DNA of 64,000 nt from contig NZ_CP069127.1 of NCBI RefSeq assembly GCF_016811915.1, positions 4,498,001 through 4,562,000 of the forward strand, in the 5' to 3' direction. The notes under the pieces were generated by a model. The model was not told the DNA's origin. It did no database searches and saw nothing but the letters and a program-made list of their open reading frames with translations. This DNA comes from Brevibacillus choshinensis. Lineage in GTDB: Bacteria; Bacillota; Bacilli; Brevibacillales; Brevibacillaceae. Below are positions 33,711-42,766 of the stretch, piece after piece (within the stretch, counting starts at the first letter, position 1; each line of letters begins with the position of its first letter). The translations under genes and the position numbers were made by a program.

Positions 33711-33727
33711 AGCAACATCTATGCCAA
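33711..33727 (-). promoter_or_regulatory. Sigma-54 (-24/-12) promoter of scoAB
   Basis: On the minus strand TTGGCATAGATGTTGCT fits the consensus YTGGCACGRNNNTTGCW with two mismatches. GG and GC are separated by exactly ten bases. It lies 58 bp before the scoA start and faces away from the gene of a GAFTGA-type activator, which is the expected arrangement. Confidence 0.75.
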
Positions 33728-33765
33728 GCTGCAGTCGCCCATGCTGCTCCTGACAGGCACCTATC

Positions 33766-33873
33766 CGATTCAGGCGGTGAATCGAAATCGAATCAGCAGA
33801 AATGATAACCATTCGGAAAATACGATCTTTTCTGTCGATTCGATCCCGATTCACTTGTTGACAATATCGATTC
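33766..33873. promoter_or_regulatory. Repeated CGATTC half-sites, probable activator binding region
   Basis: CGATTC or its complement GAATCG occurs at 33766, 33779, 33836, 33847 and 33868, with a related CGAATC at 33789. All lie 40-150 bp upstream of the sigma-54 promoter, where enhancer sites for such activators normally sit. The 33868 copy lies beside TTGACA (33858-33863) of a possible activator-gene promoter, which would allow autoregulation. Confidence 0.55.
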
Positions 33874-33931
33874 ACTTTACAATAAGGGGAATTTTTAACA
33901 ATCAATGAATAAAGGAAGGAAGAATGAAAAC

Positions 33932-35359
33932 ATGGAAAAAGATGCTGAGATCATTGCCTTCTTTCAGACAAGCCAGTTGATTGATATTTTCAATACCTTG
34001 GCTGACGGGATCTACATCTCGGACGCGCAGGGAACGACCCTCTGGCTCAATCAGGCCAGTGAAAACCTGTGTGGGCTGCCCAAATCGGAGCTGATCGGCC
34101 GCAATGTAGTCGATCTGGAAGAGATGGGCATCTACAAGCCCTCCGTCACGCGTCTGGTGATTGAATCCGGCAAGCCCACGACGACGATCCAGCTCGTGAA
34201 CAACAAGGGGAAATTTCTCGTCACAGGACACATCATTCCCGATGAAAAAGGCAATCCAGAGCTGATTGTCGCACACTCCCGCGACATTACGGAGGCGGCG
34301 CGCGCAAGCTCCCAGCTGGAAGAGACCGTTGCCTTGCTCAAACGGTACAGTGAGGAGATCCAGATCATGAAACGGGAGGCTCATCAAAACCTGTCCCAGG
34401 CATTCATAGGCAGCAGCCGCTCCTACCTCGCCCTTCTGGAGCTGGTCAAAAAAGTAGCCGTCGTGGATACGACCGTGTTGATTACGGGAGAGACGGGCGT
34501 GGGGAAAAGTTTTTTGGCTGAGCATATACATCAGCTGAGTGACCGCTGCGGCTCACCATTTATCCACGTAAACTGCAGCGCGATACCAGAGACGCTCATC
34601 GAGTCCGAGCTGTTCGGCTATCAAAAGGGAGCGTTCACCGGAGCCAGCCAGTCAGGGAAAATCGGTCTGGTCAAAATGGCGGATAAAGGCACGCTCTTTT
34701 TGGACGAAATCAGCGAGCTCCCCTATCATTTGCAATCCAAGCTGCTGTTGCTCTTGCAAAACAAAACGTTCATGCCGATCGGCGGTACGAAGACCTATAC
34801 AGCAGACATCCGCATCATCGCCGCCACGAACGCCAATCTGCTCGATCTCGTCCGGAGCGGGAAGTTCCGGCACGATTTGTACTACCGCCTCAATATCCTT
34901 CCGATCAATGTGCCGCCCATGCGGGAACGGAAAGAAGATATTTTCCCGCTGCTGCATCACAATCTGAAAAAATTCAATGCCATCCACCATCAAAAGCGCC
35001 GTTTCTCCATCGAGGCCCTCGATGCCTTGCACCATTACGAGTGGCCGGGGAATGTGCGCGAGCTGGAGAATCTGGTGGAACGCATCGTCATCACGTCCAA
35101 AGAGGATGAGATTCAAATCACGGACCTGCCGGAGGAACTGCGGAGCATTCGTGATTTTGAGGAGAATCGCTGGTCTCTCGGGGGCACGTGCTCCTTGGTC
35201 GAGCGGATGGAAAAAATCGAGGGAGAGATCATCACGCAGGCACTGCGCTCTCACAAAAGCACACGGAAGGCAGCAGCTGCCCTCGGCATCACGCAGTCCC
35301 TCCTGATGCGTCGAATCAAAAAGTACGGAATACAGCTGGAGCCGCACGAGGATCAGTAG
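33932..35359 (+). CDS. Sigma-54-dependent activator with PAS domain
   Basis: This 475-residue activator has an N-terminal PAS domain (about residues 10-125: LADGIYISDAQGTTLWLNQASENLCG) and a short coiled linker. An AAA+ core follows, with Walker A GETGVGKS near 187, the sigma-54 contact loop GAFTGA near 232 and Walker B TLFLDEIS. A Fis-type helix-turn-helix (STRKAAAALGITQSLLMRRIKKYG) ends the protein. ATG at 33932 is favoured for its AGGAAG site nine bases upstream; ATG at 33905 is in frame. It probably activates the divergent scoAB operon when the PAS domain senses a small molecule. Confidence 0.9.
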   Translation: MEKDAEIIAFFQTSQLIDIFNTLADGIYISDAQGTTLWLNQASENLCGLPKSELIGRNVVDLEEMGIYKPSVTRLVIESGKPTTTIQLVNNKGKFLVTGHIIPDEKGNPELIVAHSRDITEAARASSQLEETVALLKRYSEEIQIMKREAHQNLSQAFIGSSRSYLALLELVKKVAVVDTTVLITGETGVGKSFLAEHIHQLSDRCGSPFIHVNCSAIPETLIESELFGYQKGAFTGASQSGKIGLVKMADKGTLFLDEISELPYHLQSKLLLLLQNKTFMPIGGTKTYTADIRIIAATNANLLDLVRSGKFRHDLYYRLNILPINVPPMRERKEDIFPLLHHNLKKFNAIHHQKRRFSIEALDALHHYEWPGNVRELENLVERIVITSKEDEIQITDLPEELRSIRDFEENRWSLGGTCSLVERMEKIEGEIITQALRSHKSTRKAAAALGITQSLLMRRIKKYGIQLEPHEDQ

Positions 35360-35386
35360 TCTTGTTTCGGCCGCCAAACGCAAAAG

Positions 35387-35418
35387 AACCCATCAACCGC
35401 CATGGCAGCTGATGGGTT
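35387..35418. terminator. Bidirectional terminator between activator and hpd
   Basis: AACCCATCA...TGATGGGTT is a perfect 9-bp stem between convergent genes, with AAAAG on the left (T run on the minus strand). Confidence 0.75.
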
Positions 35419-35436
35419 TGCGCCTTCTCTTTTCTA

Positions 35437-36528
35437 TTACAAATTCCCGCGACGCTCTTGCTCCCGCTCCAGCGCCTCGAACAATGCCTTGAAGTTTCCA
35501 TTTCCAAATCCGCGCGCGCCTTTGCGCTGAATGATTTCCACAAACAGCGTCGGGCGGTCGACGATCGGCTTGCTGAACAGCTGCAAAAGGTATCCTTCGT
35601 CATCCCGATCCACGAGGACACCCAGCTTTTTCAGCGCCTCGATGTCTTCATCGATCTCACCTACCCGCTCCTTCAGATCCTCGTAATACGTATCCGGTAC
35701 GGACAGGAAATCCACCCCGTTTGCTTGCAGCTTGCTGACCGTGCTGATGATGTCATTGGTCAGGATCGCAATGTGCTGAACACCCGGTCCTTTGTAAAAC
35801 TCCAGAAACTCCTGGATCTGCGATTTGCGTCTGCCTTCTGCCGGCTCGTTGATTGGGAACTTGATCCGGCCCGTCCCGCTCTGCATGACCTTGGACATCA
35901 AGGCAGAATACTCGGTGGAAATATCGTCCTCGCTGAAGTTTTGCACAGCTGTGAAGCCCATGACTTTTTGATAATACGATACCCACTCATCCATGACTTC
36001 CACGTTACCGACAATGTGGTCGATGCCGATCAATCCTGTCCCTTCGCTCTTGACCGGAGATTCATAGGCGGTAAAGCCAGGCAGGAAGGGGCCGTTGTAG
36101 TCTTTCCGTTCAATAAAGGAGTGGATATTTTCCCCATACGTCCCGATGATCGCTTTTTTGATGGTTCCATGCCCGTCGGAATACTCCGTCGGCTCCATGA
36201 TCGGAATCGCACCACGAGACACAGCTTCGCGGTAGGCTTGCTCGCAATCATCAACGCGCAGCGCTACGTCTTTCACGCCGTCTCCGTGCTTTTTCACGAA
36301 TTCAGCAATCGGGCTGTCAGGCGTGAGTGCTCCGCTGATCACGAATGTCATGTGATTTTGCTTCAACACATAAGACACTTTCTCGCGGGAGCCTGTCTCC
36401 AGACCGGAGTATGCGACCGCTTGGAATCCAAAAGCTTTCGTAAAGTAATGCATGGTTTGCTTGGCATTCCCCGTGTAAAACTCTACATAGTCCCAGTCCT
36501 GAATCGGAAAAAAATCGGTGTTGCTCAT
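35437..36528 (-). CDS. hpd: 4-Hydroxyphenylpyruvate dioxygenase
   Basis: This 363-residue two-domain enzyme has vicinal oxygen-chelate folds. The C-terminal half holds the Fe(II) ligands: His in GIDHIVGNV (near 172), His in VQHIAILTND (near 250) and Glu in LFVEIIQRKG (near 330). The C-terminus GFGNGNFKALFEALEREQ is diagnostic for the enzyme. It converts 4-hydroxyphenylpyruvate to homogentisate in tyrosine breakdown. GGAGGGGTAGCA precedes ATG. No homogentisate dioxygenase is in the window, so it may feed pigment formation or the rest of the pathway may lie elsewhere. Confidence 0.95.
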   Translation of the reverse strand: MSNTDFFPIQDWDYVEFYTGNAKQTMHYFTKAFGFQAVAYSGLETGSREKVSYVLKQNHMTFVISGALTPDSPIAEFVKKHGDGVKDVALRVDDCEQAYREAVSRGAIPIMEPTEYSDGHGTIKKAIIGTYGENIHSFIERKDYNGPFLPGFTAYESPVKSEGTGLIGIDHIVGNVEVMDEWVSYYQKVMGFTAVQNFSEDDISTEYSALMSKVMQSGTGRIKFPINEPAEGRRKSQIQEFLEFYKGPGVQHIAILTNDIISTVSKLQANGVDFLSVPDTYYEDLKERVGEIDEDIEALKKLGVLVDRDDEGYLLQLFSKPIVDRPTLFVEIIQRKGARGFGNGNFKALFEALEREQERRGNL

Positions 36529-36613
36529 TGCTACCCCTCCGCTTTCCTAATTATTCAACCATTTGGTTTTTTTGGCTAATTGGGATTATTTTGTCGTTAT
36601 CATGAGCGTACAT

Positions 36614-36627
36614 TGGAAACGCTTACT
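36614..36627. promoter_or_regulatory. Possible cre box upstream of hpd
   Basis: TGGAAACGCTTACT matches the CcpA consensus TGNAARCGNWWWCA with one mismatch at the last base. It lies about 86 bp upstream of hpd, also in front of the divergent methyltransferase gene. Confidence 0.35.
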
Positions 36628-36768
36628 CGTGCAAGAACACGGAATAACGCGAAAACGCTCAAACGCTTTCATTGATTAAAGTACGTAATTGAGCGATTGC
36701 TTGGTACAATAAGGGCAGAAGTTAATGCTGCTGTGACCAAACAATGGATGAAAAGGGGTAGTCAGATC

Positions 36769-37458
36769 GTGAACCAATGGCATGAAAAATCAGTCACCCA
36801 CTGGGATCAATTTGCCGCTGATTGGCATGCGAACAGCGATCATATGTGGGAAAAAGGAAGCCGCCGAACCATCCTGCCATTTTTGCAGCGGCAGGTATCA
36901 GAGGCGGACGGCCCGGTACTCGATGCAGGCTGCGGAGACGGCTATGCCAGCTGCAAGCTCGCTTCGCTCGGCTATGCCGTGGAAGGGATCGACATTGCCG
37001 GGGAAATGATTCGTCTGGCAAATGACCGGGCAACAAAGGACGGATTATCCATCCGTTTTCAGACAGGAGATATCAGCCAGCTGCCATTTGGGGACGACAC
37101 CTTTGCCGGAATGCTCGCCATCAATGTCGTCGAGTTCACCTCTTCGCCCTTAAAGACGATCCGAGAGCTTCGCCGCGTCCTTTTGCCAGGCGGCACACTG
37201 GTTCTCGGTATTTTAGGGCCGACTGCTGGACCGCGCGCCCATAGCTATCGCCGCTTGTATGACGAAGAGACGATTCAAAATACGATGATGCCATGGGAAG
37301 CAAAGAAGCTCGCCACGGAGAACGGCTTTATCCTGCTGGACGAAGAGCCGGTCTACAAGGAAGGCGTCACTCCCGACATCGCTGGGCGGCTCAGTGTGGA
37401 ATTGCGGGAGGCAGTCAGTTTTCTGACACTCTTTGCGTTCAGGAAGTCCGGGAGCTAA
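36769..37458 (+). CDS. Class I SAM-dependent methyltransferase
   Basis: This 229-residue protein has motif I VLDAGCGDGYASCKLA near residue 47, the acidic strand VEGIDIAGEM, and LPFGDDTFAGMLAINVVEF before the post-motif VLLPGGTLVLGI. It transfers a methyl group from SAM to an unknown small molecule or macromolecule. The GTG start at 36769 has AAAAGGGG about ten bases upstream; the longer frame from 36697 contains no ribosome site. It is monocistronic. Confidence 0.85.
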   Translation: MNQWHEKSVTHWDQFAADWHANSDHMWEKGSRRTILPFLQRQVSEADGPVLDAGCGDGYASCKLASLGYAVEGIDIAGEMIRLANDRATKDGLSIRFQTGDISQLPFGDDTFAGMLAINVVEFTSSPLKTIRELRRVLLPGGTLVLGILGPTAGPRAHSYRRLYDEETIQNTMMPWEAKKLATENGFILLDEEPVYKEGVTPDIAGRLSVELREAVSFLTLFAFRKSGS

Positions 37459-37528
37459 GAGCGGCATTCCCCACTAAGTGCCGCAGACATCCCGCCGGTT
37501 TTTGGCAGAAGCTCCGCACATGGAAAGA

Positions 37529-37570
37529 GCAGCCTCTTCGTCTGATCTGACGCGGAGGCTGCCCCTTTTT
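37529..37570 (+). terminator. Terminator of the methyltransferase gene
   Basis: GCAGCCTC...GAGGCTGC followed by CCCTTTTTATTT on the plus strand; it reaches into the end of the convergent gene. Confidence 0.8.
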
Positions 37571-38999
37571 ATTTGGCGGGTTGATACGCTACATTGTTTT
37601 GTTTCATCCAAGCGAGCTTGCTCTCGATCAGCTTGGCGATGGTCGCATCCTCCATGCCGTGCAGCAGCTGGTAGAGTCGCTGTGTCTCTACCAAGTCGTT
37701 GTACGTCAGGTACGGATAGTCTGCTCGGCCGAACGTGCCATCCGGAAAATAAGCATAGTGCAGATCACCGTTGCTCAAGATCCACTTGGAGCCGAGATTG
37801 ATCACCCCTCCCAGCATGATATCGGCAAGATCCTTGTCTGTCGGACTGCCAAATTGCAAATAGCTGCTGTACAGGTAGTTGATCTCTGCCAGCTGGTGAT
37901 TGAGAGAGACATGCGTATTCCCTTCTCGACCGACAGAAGCGTAATCGCCTACCAGCCAGCCTGGGCGGATCCCTTCGATGACGTAGTGATTGCCTACCGC
38001 ATGCTGCTGGAAAAAGGCAGCATACTTTTGGGCCGACTCACAAAATTCTGCTTCTTCATACTGGGCACACCCTTTGAGCATCAATTCAGCCGCACCGGTA
38101 TTAAAGCGAGTGTCATAAAAGCCTTCGGGAATCCCGTAATCTTCCTTCAGCCATTGCGAGCGCGGCAATGACTTCCAATACCCCAGCGGATCCTGCTGTT
38201 TCAAACTGGTTTTCAGCATCACATAGCCCATGTCGCGTGCCGCCTTGCTGCCTCCCGTGTACAAAAAGGAACGAAGGACGTAATTCTCCGGGATGCGCCA
38301 GTAGGAGCTTTCCGTGTAGGGCTCATACGTCGATGGGCTTTTGTAGTAATAGCCGTCGTAGAGCCATTTCGCATTATCCGTGACATCCAGTGACAGCCAG
38401 ATGCTGTCCAGTGATTCCTTTCCCCAAACAACGAGCGGCTCCCGAGACTCCAACGCCCACATTTCACTGACGTACCCTGCCCGCACCGGCATGGGAATGC
38501 TCAACGTATACCCATTTGGCGATCGATTCACTTCGATCGGGAGTGCCATCCCCCGCTTCTCATCAATCGTCCCCCTCCCCATTGCCGTGTACACGATTGG
38601 TTTGCCCATCCAGATTGACTTGCCTTCCGTCTCCACAAAACCGGAAGCCTGAGGAAGGACGCGAACATCTCGCAAATTGACCACAGCCCAGTAAGGCTGC
38701 TTGTTTTCTGAAATGGCCCGATACCGAAAAGTGACGCTGTCGCCTTTGATCGGGATGGTCAGCACATACGGCTTTTGATTTTGCTGACCTGTGACTTGGT
38801 GCATCCAGTACACGTCACCATCCCCAAATGTATAGACCTGCTTCTTGTGACTCCCACCCTTTATTGCATCGGTGGTCTCTTTTTCAACCGGCTTTATCCA
38901 TGGACTTGGGCTGGCGTTGGCGTTTGCCTCTGTCGGTATTACGGTAGCTCCTGTTAGGATCATGACCAAGCCGAGAAGAGTGCTTGCGAGTCTAATCAT
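37569..38999 (-). CDS. Secreted protein of unknown function (476 aa)
   Basis: A Sec signal peptide (MIRLASTLLGLVMILTGATVIPTEANANA) is visible. The N-terminal half is rich in beta strands (YVLTIPIKGDSVTFRYRAIS, YTLSIPMPVRAGYVSEMW) and might be a carbohydrate- or surface-binding domain. The C-terminal half (WRIPENYVLRSFLYTGGSK, GFYDTRFNTGAAELMLKG, TYNDLVETQRLYQLL) reads as paired helices like an (alpha/alpha) toroid of glycan-acting enzymes. I do not recognise the family. It is divergent from a secreted M14 peptidase, so both may act on the cell surface. Confidence 0.7.
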   Translation of the reverse strand: MIRLASTLLGLVMILTGATVIPTEANANASPSPWIKPVEKETTDAIKGGSHKKQVYTFGDGDVYWMHQVTGQQNQKPYVLTIPIKGDSVTFRYRAISENKQPYWAVVNLRDVRVLPQASGFVETEGKSIWMGKPIVYTAMGRGTIDEKRGMALPIEVNRSPNGYTLSIPMPVRAGYVSEMWALESREPLVVWGKESLDSIWLSLDVTDNAKWLYDGYYYKSPSTYEPYTESSYWRIPENYVLRSFLYTGGSKAARDMGYVMLKTSLKQQDPLGYWKSLPRSQWLKEDYGIPEGFYDTRFNTGAAELMLKGCAQYEEAEFCESAQKYAAFFQQHAVGNHYVIEGIRPGWLVGDYASVGREGNTHVSLNHQLAEINYLYSSYLQFGSPTDKDLADIMLGGVINLGSKWILSNGDLHYAYFPDGTFGRADYPYLTYNDLVETQRLYQLLHGMEDATIAKLIESKLAWMKQNNVAYQPAK

Positions 39000-39183
39000 G
39001 ACATCCCCCTATCCATCGCATGAACGTTCATCCATATTTATCCATTTTATTCTCCTATGTTCACACATAAGTCCTACAACCTGCCTGTCAAAATTGGACA
39101 CTCCGGATGATTAACATTATGGTAATAATCTGATAATTTTGTTTGTATGGTCTGATTGCCTTTTGAGGAGGAATGTAATCGAC

Positions 39184-40875
39184 ATGAAAAAGCTATCTTC
39201 CATTCCCGCCGCCCTACTCGTCGCCTCGCTGCTTGCAACAAGCTCACCGCACATCGTCTCGCAAGCATCAGCAACAGAGACCAAGGTCGAGAAGCCATTT
39301 GTCCCGTATTACGAAAACGGCCCCACCTATTTGCAGCCTGCTGCCATCAAGGATCTGTTTCCTACGCCTGACATCGAATTTGGAACACCAGGCTTTCAAC
39401 CGGACAAAGTGGCCTTTACCTCTCAAGAAGAAATGGTCGCGTACATAACCAAGCTCGTGACTGGCAACAAAAAAGCAAAGCTGGTCAGCATCGGTACATC
39501 TTTGGAAGGCCGAGACATCCCGCTGCTCATTTTTAGTAAAGACCCGGATCACGTGAAGACTGACAAGAAAAAGCCGCTGATCTGGCTGCAGGCGCAAATT
39601 CACGGAAATGAGCCGGCTGCCGGAGAGTCTGCACTGGTCATCGCCAAATGGCTTGCAGAAGAAAAGCTGGGCGCTGACCTGCTCGACAAAGTAAACATCA
39701 TGATCGTTCCGCGGATCAATCCAGATGGATCCTACGCATTCAAGCGGTACATCGGCACCGATCTGGACGCCAACCGAGATTACATGAAGGTCGAATATCC
39801 AGAGGTCCAGGCCATTCACCAAGCGATCAACGAGTATCAGCCAGATGTCGTACTGGACGCCCATGAATACGGCGTGAACTACAGCCAATTTGCAGACATC
39901 GGTGAAAAGGGAGCGATCTCTTCCTATGACGTCTTGATCTCCTCTGCGAAAAACCTGAACATCCCCGAATCGCTGCGCCAAATGTCGGGTCAACTGCTGC
40001 TGCCTGAAGTACAGAAGGCATTGGATCAAGAAAAGCTCACCCATCATCCGTACTTTACACTGGCCAAAACCAAAGAAGGCAGGGTCGTCGCTACAGAGGG
40101 CAGCACGGAGACGCGAATCGGACGCAACGCGCTCGGCCTGAAAAATACGCTTACCTATCTCGTGGAGACACGCGGAATCGGAATCGGGCGTGCGGACTTT
40201 GAACGCCGCGTCTACAGCCAGGTCATCACCCACGCTGCCTTTATCCAATCCACAGCAGCCCACGCGGATGAGGTAAAAGCGGCAGTGGCAGAGGCCCGCC
40301 AAGAGATCAGCGAAAAAGGCAGCAAAGCGGACGACAATGACAAAATCGTCGTGCAAAGTGAAAACCAATTGGTTCCCGATCAGAAGCTTGTCGTGGTGGA
40401 TTTGGCGGCAGCGAAGCGAGTGGAAGCGCCGATCGATTGGATCAGCTCAACCGATGCCTACCCGGTGTTGGAAAGAGAACGGCCGACAGCCTACATCATG
40501 CCGCCCGCTTATCATGAAATTGCCAAGAAGCTCCAACAGCTCGGCGTCCAAGTGAGCACGCTGTCTAAAGAAACGACGGTGAACGTCGAAAGCTATACGG
40601 TCGCTGAAAACAAAGTGAACACGACGTATGAGAATGGTCACTTTACGAATGAAGTCACGACCAATGTAGAAAATACGACCAAAACCTTCCCGGCCGGCAG
40701 CTATGTATTTAGCATGGGCCAACCCAACGCCAACTTCATCGCTTTGGCCATGGAGCCTGAGTCAGTTGACAGCTATGTCACGTTCAATTTTATCCCCGTC
40801 GAAAAAGGGGATGAAATACCCGTGTATCGGTACATGCTGGAGCAGCCCTTGCCTGCAAAGCCAGTGAATCCCTAA
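39184..40875 (+). CDS. Secreted M14-family zinc carboxypeptidase
   Basis: This 563-residue exported protein has a signal peptide ending near SQASATE. The catalytic domain carries HGNEPAAGE (zinc ligands His and Glu, about residues 140-143), DLDANRDY with the substrate-binding Arg, DAHEYG (third zinc ligand, about 226) and catalytic Glu in LVETRG near 328. A C-terminal domain of about 190 residues with PTAYIMPPAYHEIAKKL follows. GAGGAGG precedes ATG at 39184; the frame from 39139 is longer but unsupported. It would trim peptides or peptidoglycan stems outside the cell. Confidence 0.9.
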   Translation: MKKLSSIPAALLVASLLATSSPHIVSQASATETKVEKPFVPYYENGPTYLQPAAIKDLFPTPDIEFGTPGFQPDKVAFTSQEEMVAYITKLVTGNKKAKLVSIGTSLEGRDIPLLIFSKDPDHVKTDKKKPLIWLQAQIHGNEPAAGESALVIAKWLAEEKLGADLLDKVNIMIVPRINPDGSYAFKRYIGTDLDANRDYMKVEYPEVQAIHQAINEYQPDVVLDAHEYGVNYSQFADIGEKGAISSYDVLISSAKNLNIPESLRQMSGQLLLPEVQKALDQEKLTHHPYFTLAKTKEGRVVATEGSTETRIGRNALGLKNTLTYLVETRGIGIGRADFERRVYSQVITHAAFIQSTAAHADEVKAAVAEARQEISEKGSKADDNDKIVVQSENQLVPDQKLVVVDLAAAKRVEAPIDWISSTDAYPVLERERPTAYIMPPAYHEIAKKLQQLGVQVSTLSKETTVNVESYTVAENKVNTTYENGHFTNEVTTNVENTTKTFPAGSYVFSMGQPNANFIALAMEPESVDSYVTFNFIPVEKGDEIPVYRYMLEQPLPAKPVNP

Positions 40876-40883
40876 CACCAAAA

Positions 40884-40920
40884 AACGTCCCTCTCCTGTA
40901 TGACTATGGAGAGGGACGTT
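40884..40920. terminator. Terminator behind the M14 gene
   Basis: AACGTCCCTCTCC...GGAGAGGGACGTT forms a perfect 13-bp stem. The T tract on the plus strand is short (TTCGTTAC); an A tract lies on the left. Confidence 0.75.
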
Positions 40921-40969
40921 TCGTTACATTCAACTGACCATTATTTGGTAATTCCATCCAGAAAATAAA

Positions 40970-41001
40970 AAAGAGCCCTTTTCATAAGGGAAAGGATTCT
41001 T
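40970..41001 (-). terminator. Terminator of the soluble chemoreceptor operon
   Basis: Minus-strand CCCTT-ATGAA-AAGGG followed by CTCTTTTTTATTTT, 30 bp after the chemoreceptor stop codon. Confidence 0.65.
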
Positions 41002-41031
41002 TTTCTTCTATGAATCATAATGGATTTCGAT

Positions 41032-41985
41032 TTATTCCGGCAGCACTTTCTTTACCTGTAGATAGCTAGCCTGCAGATGTTCGTCGACCTCTTTTGCTCC
41101 CCTCACGTGGGTTGCCAGATCGTCATCCAGCTCACTCAGCAAGTGGATGGCCTCGCTCACCTGCTTGGAAACTTCATCCGCAAATTGCTTTTGATGCTCA
41201 ATAATCTGCATGACACCCAGGACCTCGACGTTCACCTCTTGGAAGGCTTGCACGATTCCCTCCATTTTCGTAGAAGCGTCCTGACTGATCGCCAGTCCGT
41301 TTTTGATCGCAGAGCTGCTCTTTTCACTGTTGGCCAGCGCTTCCTTCGTTTCTTCCTGGATTTTCGCGATCAATTCGGCGATGGATTTGGTCGAGTTGGC
41401 GGTCATTTCAGCCAGCTTGCGCACTTCGTCAGCCACCACCGCAAAGCCTCTCCCCTGCTCTCCGGCACGTGCAGCTTCGATCGCCGCATTGAGTGCAAGC
41501 AGGTTGGTCTGGTTGGCGATGTCACTGATCACTTTGACGATGCTCGTAATCTCTGACGAGCGATCTTCCAACCGGCTCATGGAACGAGAGGTATGGACAG
41601 ACTCCTCATCCAGCATGCTCATAACCTCGACGACTTCCTTCATCGCCTTTTTTCCCTCATCCGCACGTTCCATGGATTGCTTACAAATCGCAGTGAGTCT
41701 CACCCCGCGAGCATCCAGCTGATTGGCCGATTCGTCATCACTCTCGTTTATGTCCTTGATCTTCGCTACCACAGCTTTCATCTGCGATGCCAGTTGGGCA
41801 ATGTTCTCATGCTGGTGATTCACTTCGCTGTTTTTGGAGAGTGCCTCTCCAATCTGCTCGTAGATGGCATGCAGATCTCTCTCAAGCTCAGCCTGGCGAT
41901 TTGATTCCACCACAGTCGCCACAGCTGTCGCAGATGCTGCAGCTGTCTCCTTCTCTGCCAATCCCCTGTCCTTTTTCCAGAACAT
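41032..41985 (-). CDS. Soluble methyl-accepting chemotaxis-like protein
   Basis: This 317-residue protein has no transmembrane segment. The signalling hairpin tip is intact (QTNLLALNAAIEAARAGEQG followed by RGFAVVADEVRKLAE, about residues 160-195), flanked by long coiled coils. The N-terminal 60 residues (Ala/Glu-rich, AELERDLHAIYEQIGEAL) hold no recognised sensor domain. It may act as a cytoplasmic receptor. It is the second gene of a transcript with a four-helix membrane protein 28 bp upstream, which could be its sensor partner. Confidence 0.88.
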   Translation of the reverse strand: MFWKKDRGLAEKETAAASATAVATVVESNRQAELERDLHAIYEQIGEALSKNSEVNHQHENIAQLASQMKAVVAKIKDINESDDESANQLDARGVRLTAICKQSMERADEGKKAMKEVVEVMSMLDEESVHTSRSMSRLEDRSSEITSIVKVISDIANQTNLLALNAAIEAARAGEQGRGFAVVADEVRKLAEMTANSTKSIAELIAKIQEETKEALANSEKSSSAIKNGLAISQDASTKMEGIVQAFQEVNVEVLGVMQIIEHQKQFADEVSKQVSEAIHLLSELDDDLATHVRGAKEVDEHLQASYLQVKKVLPE

Positions 41986-42013
41986 CCCTCTATCCTCTCC
42001 TTTGCCCTCTCAG

Positions 42014-42766
42014 CTAGTCGTCGCGACGGGAAAACGTACGGGATTCGATGATCCCCGGATGTTGTTTCGCCAGCGCAAGCAGGTTCTCCAAAAAATAATA
42101 ATGACCCTCCAATAATTCCACGTCTTTTCGCTCGAACTGCTTGACCTGCAAATACTGCTGCATTTCCAGGGCGTAGCGCTCCAGCTTATGGTGAAAATCG
42201 TTGGCTTTAAGCATTTGTTCCACTTCAGGGTACTCCGACCTCAATCGGTTGATTTCGCTGTATACCCTGCCCCCTTCCCATATCATCTGATACGCGGTTC
42301 GTTCCAGAGAGGCACCCGTAGCAGCCTCCTGCTCGGCGCGCTCCTCGCGCAAAGCGGACAAGTACGTGATAAAATGGTAGACAGTCAGGAACAATGGGCC
42401 TAAAAATAAAATGATCCCTGCTTTGTAAACATGCTGATTGGACAAGTTGCTGATGAGCAGGAACAAGTGAAACAGAATCGCTCCCAGCCATACGTAGATA
42501 ATGACCTGGTGATTGATCTTCCCTGCTTTTTGCCCACGCGAAAAGACAAACGTAAGCCCAAGCAGATAAAAAGCGAGCAAGGTGAAGCTGGCTGAAAACA
42601 GTGCCATCTCCATCTCCTGCAGCCAATCTGCGTCGGCGGGAATCTCGATCAAAAATTCAAAAGCGAGCACCAGCAGTGAGAAAAGCAACCCCATGATCCA
42701 AAACCGGCTGACTTCTGAGTCGTTCCTCCGCCGGGAGCGGTAGCGTTCCGCACGGGATCCCTTCAT
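42014..42766 (-). CDS. Membrane protein of unknown function with C-terminal soluble domain
   Basis: This 250-residue protein has four transmembrane helices between about residues 20 and 145 (WIMGLLFSLLVLAFEFLI, ALFSASFTLLAFYLLGLTFVF, VIIYVWLGAILFHLFLLI, AGIILFLGPLFLTVYHFI). A charged, helical cytoplasmic tail of about 100 residues rich in Glu, Arg and Tyr follows. I do not recognise the family. Its gene directly precedes a chemoreceptor-like gene without its own sensor, so a sensory role is possible. Confidence 0.75.
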   Translation of the reverse strand: MKGSRAERYRSRRRNDSEVSRFWIMGLLFSLLVLAFEFLIEIPADADWLQEMEMALFSASFTLLAFYLLGLTFVFSRGQKAGKINHQVIIYVWLGAILFHLFLLISNLSNQHVYKAGIILFLGPLFLTVYHFITYLSALREERAEQEAATGASLERTAYQMIWEGGRVYSEINRLRSEYPEVEQMLKANDFHHKLERYALEMQQYLQVKQFERKDVELLEGHYYFLENLLALAKQHPGIIESRTFSRRDD

